Of a stretch of 64,000 nt of DNA, positions 10,840 to 20,319 are shown in pieces. Source of the DNA: Norana najaformis (taxonomy: Eukaryota > Annelida > Clitellata > Crassiclitellata > Hormogastridae); the NCBI GenBank assembly GCA_964023275.1, contig OZ029917.1, forward strand, positions 22,740,488 through 22,804,487. Direction: 5' to 3'. The number at the start of each line of letters is the position of its first letter. Positions within the stretch are counted from its first letter, which is position 1. The position numbers and the translations under genes were made by a program. The notes below the pieces were generated by a model. The model was not told the origin of the DNA. It worked only from the letters and a program-made list of their open reading frames with translations, and ran no database searches.

Positions 10840-11251
10840 TATTTCCCTTTAAACTTTCGCGTAACGGCCACTCTGCGACCTCGGTATATGTTTGCTAAGA
10901 AAATAGTTCCTCACTTGAAAATTTGTAATTATAAAAGACGCAAGTTTTATCTGTCTATGAAAATTTACCTATTCCATTTTTAAAAATTACATTTAACAGA
11001 AATATTCATTAAAGTTAAAATTAATAAATATGTGATTTATATAAATCCGAAAATACCGAAGTAGATTCAAACGCTTGGCAACATGCTGGGCGACAAGTGG
11101 GCCCTTTTTTACCCTGTCTGTACCCATGTCTTTAACTGCAGATTCTGGTTTTAAAATAGCAGGCGCAGTAATACCAGGTATAGTAAAATGAAGCTGAAAT
11201 GCAGACGCATTCATTGGATACAAAAACCGAAATTCAGACTGATGAATATAT

Positions 11252-12239
11252 ATTCTTTTAAGCACTGAAGAAGGCAAAAATCTGTGTTTCTAACTGTCCT
11301 TATAGTTCAATGTCGAGTCCAATTTCATTTAATGCTGAATGTCTTTGCATTCACTACTGCCATTGAAACATATACTGGATTTGATTCTGGATAAAGATTT
11401 GTAGTTTTGCATTTTTATTCATGTCCTAATTATAGGCATTTGTTGCAGTTCTTTGGAATTCATCCGGTTTTCTAGTGTAACTGTTATCGCTGATGCCAAC
11501 CAGCTTTTTAGTGATAATAGCATTTCTGGTAAACTTCATGTGTATGTGGTTACTGGATGACACAAAAAGCTGCTTTAGGACAGAAGATCAAACACTTCAC
11601 ATTTGTGAAAGGCCAACTAATCCTAGCTTGGCCACCACTTATTGACATACATAATTTTATCACTTGACTTATCTCAAATGTTGTGCCATTTGCTTGTATG
11701 TGTCATAGTTTAATTATCATCATTGTCATAATAATCCGTTTACGCTCTTAATTAGAATAATTAAAACAATGATGTTGGTGGTAAAAAGGATTATATGATA
11801 ATCCATGTGCAAACCCTGATCACTTAATCCGACCTTGAGCAAAATCTCTGATTAAGCACTGCTGTGATTGTTGGGCAGTTGATCAAATATGCCTATGATG
11901 TGATAGCAAAACAGATTATTAACTACAGATGTTGTATCAAAAACAGAGGACGTTGCATATTATTCGTGTTTAGTGAACCTGCTAACATGCTCAAACATGT
12001 TTGAGATAAAAACATTTACTGCATGTACTCGTATATAAATCGAGAAATTCTGGACAATTTTGAAAGTCCAACTTGGGTCAAGCCAAGAATGCTGGACATC
12101 CTTATGAGATCAAAGGACATATCAATGAGAGGACACATCCACCGAATAGTTGTTTCAGCACAGGCTTTGCTTTAAACAGCAGCTTTAGTCAGAAGGCAGA
12201 GAGGGACCCTTGTATGTTATAATAACATAACGGTAATTA
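11252..12239. other. Intergenic stretch, no feature recognised
   Basis: No frame with recognisable protein similarity, no RNA gene and no paired repeat seen. It may hold the displaced remainder of the EGFR 3' UTR if the 8441-11233 block is an insertion; the sequence cannot decide this. Confidence 0.4.
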
Positions 12240-13210
12240 TAAGCAGATAATAATCTGAGAACTTCTGTGGTGCCACTGTAATAATACTCAAGGCAACGGT
12301 CTATGCTTGCTACTAAGCAAAATTGTTGTGCTAGCCAAATTCCAGGGTCAGTTTGATTAAAAGCTGTGAAGGGGATCCAAGAAGACACAGAAGTAGCCTA
12401 CGCAGGAAATGAGTCCAGGAGGAGTTTTTAGTCGAGATCTGAAGGCAAAACAGACTGCAGAGCAAACGTTGCCGAGAGTTCCAAAGTCTAGGGTCAGCAA
12501 CAGAAAAGAAACATCTGCTGAGAGCTGTAATAATCAGATTAACACAGTTAGAAGACCTGGTTGAGTAGAGGCGTTTAAACAAGTCTTGGGAGTTTGGTAC
12601 AGAGTGAAGGTATTGAGGTTGGATGAATTGTAGAGTGTTGTGAACAATTTGATATTTATTTACTTTTCCATGGGCAGCCACTGTAATGTTTGTAGGATCG
12701 GTGATGCATTTTCATTCATATTTTGGAGTTTCAGTGATAGCTCTTGCCAATGTATTTTGAACTGTTTGAAGCTAGACACATCTGAGAACTTCATCAAGTT
12801 AGTTTTTGAAATGCCAGTAAGAAGCAATGTGTAGTAGTCGATGTCTGGAGACCAGGGAATTAATCAGACAAACCAGTGCAGGAAAGGGAATGTGGTGCCT
12901 ATTCCTATGAATATAACGGATGTGGTAGTGGGCAGACCTACATATAGAATTAATGTGTTCGCTGAATGACGGGTTGAAGTCAAGCACAACACCGAAATTG
13001 CTGGCTGAAACAGCTGCATTGTATGACAAAGACACCTTGATGGACTGAATTCCAAGGGTTAAATTTATTCAGTTACTGTGAAGTTCCAAAAAGGTGAAAC
13101 TCAGTTTTGTATGGGTTTAAGAGCAGTCCATTTTCTGCCGTCCAAAACTGAACTTGGTTAAAGGTGTCACATAACAGAGTGAGAGAGCTGGAAGAAGAGG
13201 AGTTATGGAA
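12240..13210 (-). mobile_element. CR1-like LINE, 3' half of reverse transcriptase (family A)
   Basis: Read on the - strand from 13210 down, the pieces follow reverse-transcriptase order: WTAENGLLLNPYKTE near 13100-13140, FGVVLDFNPSFSEHINSICR and SAHYHIRYIHRNRHH (12870-13000), LVCLINSLV, then RLYSTRSSN (near 12560) and FFSVADPRLWN near 12480-12510. The last is the usual C-terminal signature before the closing L-K-T helix. Several frame changes separate the pieces, so the copy is dead. Fragments of the same family lie at 4166-4560, 17490-17616 and 17999-18057. Confidence 0.85.
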
Positions 13211-13499
13211 GGAAATGTTGAGTTGAGAATTATAGAGTCCATTTGCTCCACTCAGCCAGACCCATCAAGGGCTCTGCACTCGGCTGTATCAAAGCAACCC
13301 TCCCACAGAACATCTGAAATATTATACCAATAATTAAGGTCCCTTTACTCCACTTGGCAGTATGAAAGCACCCACTCTGCACAGTTAGCCCTACAAGATC
13401 AATAGGTCTTAGTACTCTGCAGCCAAGAGGGAGGGGAGAATAATGAAGTGTGAATAAAAGCCGACAGAGGGATGAAGAGTCTAACATAGGTCCTCAATT

Positions 13500-14850
13500 T
13501 ATTAATGGGTCATAGGTGGAAAACATAAGGGGTTAACTTGTATGTGGGCCTGATTTGAGTATATATGTATACAATACTGAAGCTAGAAGATATTTATGAC
13601 ACAGTCATAAACATTATCGAAATTTTATTAGTGCTTGTTAAAGCTCTTTGTCCAACTTAAAACATATGTTTACAAATATTATCCCTGCTGTTAACATGAT
13701 GAAAAATCTTTTAGGGTGTCAGTTAAGACCTTGTTTAGATCAGTATGAAATGTACAAGGCTCAGAAGGGAGAGGTTAGAATCACTGGATTCCTGGGCCCT
13801 TGTATAGTGAAATAGCACCAAAGAAACTAAAAAGCTATAGTTTCATCAACACAGGTACACATTTCTGACAGGTTGTTTCACATAAATCTAAAATCCCTGG
13901 TAAACGTGTTTCACCACTACATTAGTGTCTGGTGCTGTCTGACATTCCTTTTTGTAGTAGCCTGTTCTAAACTGGGGCAAACAAAAGCAAAATTTGTCTT
14001 GATCTAAGCAGCAATGTCTTCAACCTATGAAAATTTCTTGACAACTGCATGAAAGGCCAGTTTTCGAAAATATGTGCCATTGTTGTGTGATTAATGAATT
14101 TTTGCAGTCATGTGTGTTTAAGTGGCTGAATTTGTGACAGTTCTTTTGTACAAAATGTGCATTTGTTTTTTTTTTGTTACAGACTACTTTTTCTACTTTT
14201 TATATTCTGGTGCTGTTTACACTAATATGCTTTGTACACTTAGGTGAACACGCTATCTGCTTTGTTAGTGTTTACCAGATATAGTGTGGATATGTGCTGA
14301 TTTTAAAATACACTAGATTTCTTATATTCAGACAGAGTTTTATTTGGATACTTCTGAGTGAAAACTGTAGCAAGTAGGATACCAAACTGTTCTTATTATG
14401 GTATGCTTCATGCTAAGAGTGTGCTTTAGGTGTCGGCTTACTTATTTTGAAACTTCTCCAAATACAGGGAGATGCACTGGACATACGTTAGTCATCGAAT
14501 ATAATGTATTTTCTGACATATAAGTGTAACGTAAACTCGGATAATGGCTAAAGCCAGAAATATCAGATATGCCATTAATACTAGGTGCATATTGTGCTAA
14601 GCTTTTTGTTCTCCAGCAAAATGGTGTACAGAGATGGTCAAGTTGTTCTGGACCACACGTCTGTTCAGTGAATTCTTAGTTCTTTTGTCTGTGATTTTTT
14701 TATGGTTTTTGTGAGTTTGAAAGCTGTTTTGTATGCTTTTTGATGCCTCATGAATGAAATTGCTGTGGTTGAATTAGTTATTTTCTTCCTTGCATGGTGA
14801 TGCATACGCTGGTGATTGCTATTTTCACCATCCTCATGTATGTCTGTATC
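13500..14850. other. Intergenic stretch, no feature recognised
   Basis: AT-rich, many stops in all frames, no paired repeats or RNA-like structures that I can support. Two similar phrases near 13232 and 13340 (gtccatttgctccact and gtccctttactccact) hint at an old internal duplication just before it. Confidence 0.35.
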
Positions 14851-14857
14851 AGGCTTG

Positions 14858-14940
14858 GGTCAGTTACATCATAACAAATTTAAATAAATTACAATTACTT
14901 TTGTATGTTATCAGTTAAATTACAATTACACCTTTGCCAA
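14858..14940. repeat. Attacaattac-type repeat (copy 1)
   Basis: ttacatcat..., aaataaattacaattac, ttttgtat and ttaaattacaattacacctt are matched, in the same order and orientation, at 20500-20580. It is probably a short non-autonomous DNA transposon or a fragment of one; termini not resolved. Confidence 0.5.
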
Positions 14941-14999
14941 GATAAGTAGGTTGAAAGTATTGCTGAGAAAGAACTTTGAAATGAATGTGATTTCAGGAT

Positions 15000-15340
15000 A
15001 GTAGTGATATGGTGATGCTTGGGTGTCCTGATGATGGCTCAGGTAAGAGAATTTTGGATGAATTGAAGATGCCTAATTTAAGTGGATTCAAGAATAAGGA
15101 AAATGGAATTAAAGTTAAGCTTGAAGTGGACAACAGAAGTAGCAAATGGTAGAGCAGTTTTAAAATTGAGTATAGAGCAAATACAGAGAAGGTCGCAAAT
15201 ATGAATGAACAGGTGCGTAAGAGATTTGAAAACGAAAATTGTGGGTCAAAGATGATGCCAAGATTGCATACGGGTGAATTAATTATTAGCGGTGAAAATG
15301 AGAGTGGAGGAATTAGTAGATAGGTGAATGGAGTCATGGA
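15000..15340 (-). mobile_element. Decayed CR1-like LINE reverse-transcriptase fragment
   Basis: Reading the - strand from about 15275, CNLGIIFDPQFSF matches the NLGVxFDxxLSF block of CR1-type reverse transcriptase. It is followed by decayed counterparts of the next helices (FIFATFSVFALYSILK). The frame is open for 114 codons, but the composition is heavily altered. It is an old fragment on the same strand as the LINE at 12240-13210. Confidence 0.55.
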
Positions 15341-17160
15341 TTTTCTACGTCTGATGTGGTAGACCTAGAACATAGTCACTTGGCGGTTGGATTGTAGGTC
15401 TGGGCTGGACAATAGCGCATACCTGAAGACGAGAATATCGAAGCTAACTAAATCAATATGAAAGGATGGTCATTCTTATAATTGATGAAATATATATTGC
15501 AGTGTGTTGAGTACATAGGTGGTAAAATGCAAGGACTGATGCCTGAAGGATCAGTAGCTTCAACTCTGCTTTGCTTTATGATCAGATCTTTGGCTGGAAA
15601 ATATTAAGACTTGGCTGCCATGTATCCAGTGGTAAAACAACTGCTTCAAAGCAGCATGAATGTTACTTGGAAGTGGCAGCATTATTGAAAAGTGTTTAGT
15701 TTAGTGTCACTGCCATCTCTGTGGACAACGCCACAACAAACCGAAAATTTTCACTGATTGTCTATGTAATGGAGCACTGCAGACAAGAATAACCGATTCC
15801 ATACAGCTCAGCCTTTATTTTTAATTTTTGATCCAGTGCAAGGACTTAAAATTGTTTATAACATCCAGCAAACAACTGGTCAGTTCTAATCCGTCGGGTA
15901 GAGCATAAGCGTCTAAACGTTTGACAATATATACATTTATGCCAATCCCATAGGTTAATTTTTATGCGGTTGATGTTTCCATACCAATTTTGTTTTTCAG
16001 AACGCTGGCAACATATACATTTAGATAACTTAGTTTTTAAAAAAGACATAAATATAAGTAAAACAGCTTTCAACAAACCGTATGCCTGCTGCCATCAGCA
16101 AATACCAAAATGCTGTCAAAATTCGATTCGCTTCAACTGCAAGAATTTAGGCAAATTTTACAAATGTGGACATATCTCAATATTTAGTTCATAATCTCAT
16201 AATGATGTTTTGAAAATTTTATGCTTTTACATGTAAATGCTGTTCACATGCCGTTCATTTTAGTTAATAAGCCACCGTGGACGAGTGCTGCATTTCGCTC
16301 ATATTATTCCACTTACTTATATAACGCAGACAGCTGAGATGCGCAGTTGACGGACGGACTGAAGCTCATGGATTCTGAAGGTCGGCATCGCTGCAAGGAA
16401 TTGCTGTAATTGAATTGCATAAAATTAACAGTTTGAACGAGCATCACTGCGGCACTGAAATGTAAACTACCCAAGTTTCGAAGGACGAGTTGTTGTTGAT
16501 TCCAGTCAGGAAATCCCAAACATATTGCTTCTTCATCGACCTTCTAAAGTGCTTTGCCTTTACCTAGCAAGATTTGATGAGTCTTTTTCAAGTAGGATGG
16601 CCCAAAGCACGAGAAAACACGTTCTGCCCAAACCCTCGTACAGCAGTGTGGAACTACGAGATCTCCACTAGAACATAGAGCATATCATATATATGAAGAA
16701 GTGGTTGTGCATTGAGCCATGTGGAAGTAAAACTTACAGAACTGATCATGACCGTCTTCGTAGAATCTCAGCAGTGCATTTAGTGTGACTTCTGTCGCCC
16801 TGTCATTCCTTCCAAGGATTACTTCTGACCCATTGCTAAAGTACGGGTCTTCTCAACTAAGGCCCTCCCGTTTCCAATCAAGGTTTAGTAGTTTGTCCAG
16901 TATTTATAGCTTCAATATTTATAAACAAACTAACAATGTAACATAAAACAGAATAAGCCACTTACATTTTCATATCGTAACGTTTTACTTAGAGGCGCCG
17001 TACGTCTGTCATCTTCGAGTACATATTGATGTTCATTGCTTTAATTTACATCAGCCAGTATCTAGTGCGCACCAGATAGTTATTTAAGCAGTCTTATCTG
17101 TCCCTTTTTGACTTCCCATTTCGGAAGAACCAATCGTTCATATAAATCAGTATATGTAAG
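15341..17160. other. Intergenic stretch, no feature recognised
   Basis: No convincing coding region, RNA gene or paired repeat. The stretch at 15880-16040 has two loosely similar pieces (around tatatacattta), too weak to call. Confidence 0.35.
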
Positions 17161-17165
17161 AGTTT

Positions 17166-17285
17166 CCCGCAACAACCATCCCTCGGGTGTTGTGTTGTAT
17201 ATGTTCTTCTCACAAAAATAAACATCCCGCAACAACCACCCCTCGTGTGTTGTGTTGTATATGTTCTTCTCACAGAAAAAGTGCT
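17166..17285. repeat. Two-copy 60-bp tandem duplication
   Basis: cccgcaacaaccatccctcg, followed by gtgttgtgttgtatatgttc and ttctcacaaaaa, starts at 17166 and again at 17226 with only a few changes. It is a recent local tandem duplication with no coding meaning that I can see. Confidence 0.85.
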
Positions 17286-17489
17286 ATTCGGTCACGTAAA
17301 CGCACAATCCTGAGTCTTTCCTGTCACCATCTTATGCAAATTCGTCAAGAATTTGCCGCTTGTCGTCGTCAATAAGACCACAGATTCTTATATGGTATAT
17401 GTGGTAAGACCACAACACGCCGTCATCTTGAGTTATTTAAATTCGTGATTTAAATGTCCGAATCAGACATTTATATAGCGCATTATTTC

Positions 17490-18057
17490 TTAATATTTAT
17501 GTAGCGCCTTTTCGTCGCTTGCTAAGCCAAATCGTTGTGCAAGCCAAATTCCAGGGTGAATCCGGTTTAAAGACCAAGAAGAAAATATGAGAAGACACAG
17601 AAACAGCGGGAATGAGTCGTAATCGTAATCGTAATCTCGAGATTTCTACAGCGCTCAACAAAAGCTAAGTCGCGGGAACCAGCTTATTCACAGGCGCTCA
17701 GTCAAAACAAAATCGATAGGCAAAAGGGTTCGGTTCCAGGTCAAGATCCAGGAGTCAGGCACTCAGACAGTCGGACGGCTACGGTGGATGCTGTTTGAAA
17801 TTCAAGCGAGAAGAGAGATGAGGGGAAGAGGAAGAATCAGGATAAGATTTCTGGAAAAGAAGTGTTTTCAGTCTTGAGTGAAAGACCTGCGCAGAAACCG
17901 AAAGAGGTGAAGTGTTGGTGAGTTCGTATGATTGACCAGACAACTGTCGCAATTCTGGCGGGAGTTTATTCCAAAGCGGTGGGGCAGCTATGGCTATTGA
18001 GTCCAGAAATTCAAGTTTTAGTTGAGCTCTGAAGGCCAAAACAGACGACGCAGAGCT
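17490..18057 (-). mobile_element. Older CR1-like LINE fragment (family A), split by a younger insertion
   Basis: 17530-17616 (caaattccagggt, agaagacacagaaacagcggg, aatgagtc) matches 12330-12412. 17999-18057 (gagtccag, ttttagttgagctctgaaggc, caaaacagac) continues the same alignment at 12406-12460. The two halves are one family-A copy interrupted by the younger element at 17617-17998. TGAGTC is duplicated at both junctions (17613-17618 and 17998-18003). Confidence 0.7.
17617..17998 (-). mobile_element. Young LINE 3' end (family B) with (GATTAC)n tail
   Basis: On the - strand the copy starts with IAIAAPPLWNKLPPELRQ, runs through VFHSRLKTLLF (the canonical last residues of CR1/L2-type reverse transcriptase) to a stop. 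The 3' untranslated end follows, with gcgcctgtgaataagctgg, agcgctgtagaaatctcgag and a gattac repeat. Its 3' end is nearly identical to 46328-46454. It is 5'-truncated and inserted into an older family-A copy with a TGAGTC target duplication. Confidence 0.82.
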
Positions 18058-18059
18058 TG

Positions 18060-18345
18060 TAAATAAGCTGGTGCACTGCGGCCTGCGTTAAAGTCTTTTA
18101 CTCAAAACTGAAGAAACTTCTGTTCCATAAATCCTGTACGGACTACTCCTTTTTCTCATCTATCTTACCGCTCCAATTTCAAGCACAATCCATGAAACCG
18201 TCTGACTGTCTGCCTGCTTAATCCTTGGATCTTGACCTGATTCCAATCCTTTCTGCCTACCGATTTTGTTTTGAATAAGCTGATACCCTCGATTTACCTC
18301 TCTTTGGGCGCTGTAAAAATCTCGAGTCTACGATTACGATAGTTT
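18060..18345 (+). mobile_element. Older family-B LINE 3' end, inverted relative to its neighbour
   Basis: Matches the reverse complement of 17617-17880 over its length: agtcttttactcaaaactga, cttctgttccataaatc, tccttggatcttgacct, cctaccgattttgttttga, gggcgctgtaaaaatctcgag, then tacgattacgat. More diverged than the neighbouring copy. Together with it, it makes a head-to-head inverted repeat with about 60-200 bp of spacer. Confidence 0.75.
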
Positions 18346-18432
18346 TTAAGTAGCGCTTAAGTATTTTTTCAGTTTATGGTTATTTAATTTCCAGCATGGC
18401 TCGTAAAACTTAAAAATTACTTACCTTTGCAA

Positions 18433-18475
18433 CGGAAGTGGGTGTAATCTGCGCATGCGCACTTTACCGGAAATC
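18433..18475. promoter_or_regulatory. ETS / NRF1 promoter motif cluster upstream of DNAJC13
   Basis: CGGAAGTG (ETS type) at 18433-18440, the full palindrome TGCGCATGCGCA (NRF1 consensus) at 18450-18461, and ACCGGAAAT (ETS type) near 18466-18474 lie within 42 bp. Such clusters are typical of housekeeping animal promoters, often bidirectional. On the + side the next gene is DNAJC13, whose first coding exon has an acceptor (20318-20319) and so needs an upstream untranslated exon; a donor-like ttact|gtaagg lies at 18521. On the - side a strong donor CAAAG|gtaagt lies at 18425. Motifs are seen; promoter function is inferred. Confidence 0.5.
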
Positions 18476-18859
18476 GTAACGATACTTACTGTTTGGATTT
18501 TATATTTGTAAATATTTACTGTAAGGTTGCTAGTTTTTTGGAAATTAAAATTAAAGGCAAACTCAAACATGCCCCAGTGACGAATCATGCATACTACTGT
18601 GACTAGTAGCTGTTGATGAGAGTTGTATATCTTTTTGCAACGCAGACTTTTAGGTATTGAAGCTACTAGAGGGCGCTGTTTATTCAAAAACTCCGCCTAC
18701 TTTGTCACATGTTTCTTAGTTCCTACATCATAAATCGAACAGTTTCTTGGCTCTTTGAGCGTCAAGATTTTTTGCTATTATGATTAATTGCTGTTATTGC
18801 GGGTGAAATCGGAAACTGAGTCTGTTTAGTAATAAATCGCAATTATACGTGATGTGTAA

Positions 18860-20319
18860 AAATAGCGAAAGCTAGCTGTCTTTGGCGTTTGAAGTTGTAG
18901 GAAATATAATATTTATCAGATGCCCCGTATAATGTTATTGAATCTAAATGAAAAGTGAAAGATGTACTTGATCACAATCAGATTCTGTCTAAAGTAGTTG
19001 AAATGGTCTGTAAAAGTTACTGCACCTCTTTCTACTTCAGCTAATGTAAAATATCAGTTTTGCTCTTTGTTTGTTGCCTTCAAAAACTTGGGCATACTTG
19101 CAGTTTAGGGGACTGGCCTATTTTGGGCATCCCACGCTGACCGTGTAAGCAATACTCTAATTTTGGCGTGACTTTGGCCTTGTGGCCTTGACTATTAATC
19201 ATTTGTTTGTTGTAGTTTTAGTGCTGCCACAAACATGAATCTGTTTGAGTTACACAAAATTTGTGATGATTAACTAAGCGTTTTGGCATATTTGCAAACG
19301 TTGGGAATTATACATAGTTTCGTAAACTGTGTACAATGCCAGCAGGCATTTAGCTTTATTAAGGACTTGTCAAAGTCCACTGGCTAGCCTTTTTAAATAT
19401 CTTGCATCACATTTCTGAACACTTTTCCTGCTAAGTATTTCTTACTTTTTTCTAATTTGTTCTTTTCTTAAAATTTTGGCAACACATGTTTCTTTTATTA
19501 AACCTTACACGCATGTCCTTATTTGAATGATTGCCATAAGCCATGCCTATGATAGACATCATATGGACAGAAGATATGCCCATAACGACAGAAATAGCCG
19601 GTCCCCTAAACTGCAAGCATGCCAAAACTCGTTATTGCCAGCAGAGCTGCTCACAATATATTGGGAATTTTTTGAGCTAGCATCTTGTCGCTGCCTGCTG
19701 CAGGCATAATATTCTTTTGGACTTGGTTATATATGGACTGACTTTGATTTGGAAGTTTCGTCATTTATTTGTGTCTGTTATCAGTGTTGTATAAGTCAAT
19801 AAATTAAACAAATTGAGGTGTTGCTTGTAATGTTTGACCTTAGTTGAAATTATCACTCTTTTTGTAAGAAGCAGCCAAAGTTTCTGCAGTAGCAGCTGGT
19901 GATAAAACTGTTTCTATGCTTTTAGGTATTTGCCTTTGTGACATTAGGTTAACACAGCTTATGTTTATGTGGTTTTCAGTTGTGTGCTCGTTTGTTAGTT
20001 ACCATATCCTATAGAATGATTTACTGTTTAGGCCAGTTTCCTTTTGTTTTTACTAGGTTGAATATAATTAGTGGCATCCCAACTAATATCTGAGTGTTTG
20101 AATCAGTCTTCAGTCTAATATTCATATGTGCTTGTGTTTCCTTGGTGTACCTCTTGTGTATCAATCAAATTAATTTTTTAGAACATTTATATGGGCTAAA
20201 TCACAATGACTGACAAACATTATGTAAGCAGCATGTTTGTAAATGTATGCTAGGTACTGTATACATCACTGATAATTTAGGAAGCTTGAAAGCTCAACTG
20301 AAAATTTTTTGACTTGCAG
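18860..20319. other. DNAJC13 upstream region / probable first intron
   Basis: No coding region or repeat that I can support. If transcription starts at the ETS/NRF1 cluster, this is the first intron between an untranslated exon and the exon with the ATG. Confidence 0.35.

Larger units (their letters stand above)
8456..11108. mobile_element. Candidate DNA transposon with 17-bp terminal inverted repeats
   Basis: AAAAGGGACCACTTGTC at 8456-8472 is matched in inverse orientation at 11092-11108, with one mismatch in 17. The enclosed 2.65 kb contains the - strand two-exon gene (8860-10839), whose protein looks transposase-related. I could not find a short target duplication next to these arms. A perfect 18-bp direct repeat lies 15 bp outside the left arm and 125 bp outside the right one. 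The right arm sits beside a T run, so the exact terminus is unsure. Confidence 0.5.
8423..11251. repeat. Perfect 18-bp direct repeat bounding the antisense gene
   Basis: TCAGACTGATGAATATAT occurs at 8423-8440, 13 bp past the EGFR stop, and again at 11234-11251. The two copies are identical and in the same orientation. The block between them holds the whole - strand gene. A match of this length so close by is very unlikely by chance. It looks like a duplicated target site or recombination junction, but the element ends do not abut it cleanly (see the inverted repeat). Confidence 0.6.

Noticed and set aside
10993-11277. 94-codon open frame on the - strand near the right 18-mer
   Set aside because: Spans the 18-bp repeat and the inverted-repeat arm, so it is unlikely to be one protein. 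No recognisable motif and no splice link to the antisense gene that I can support.
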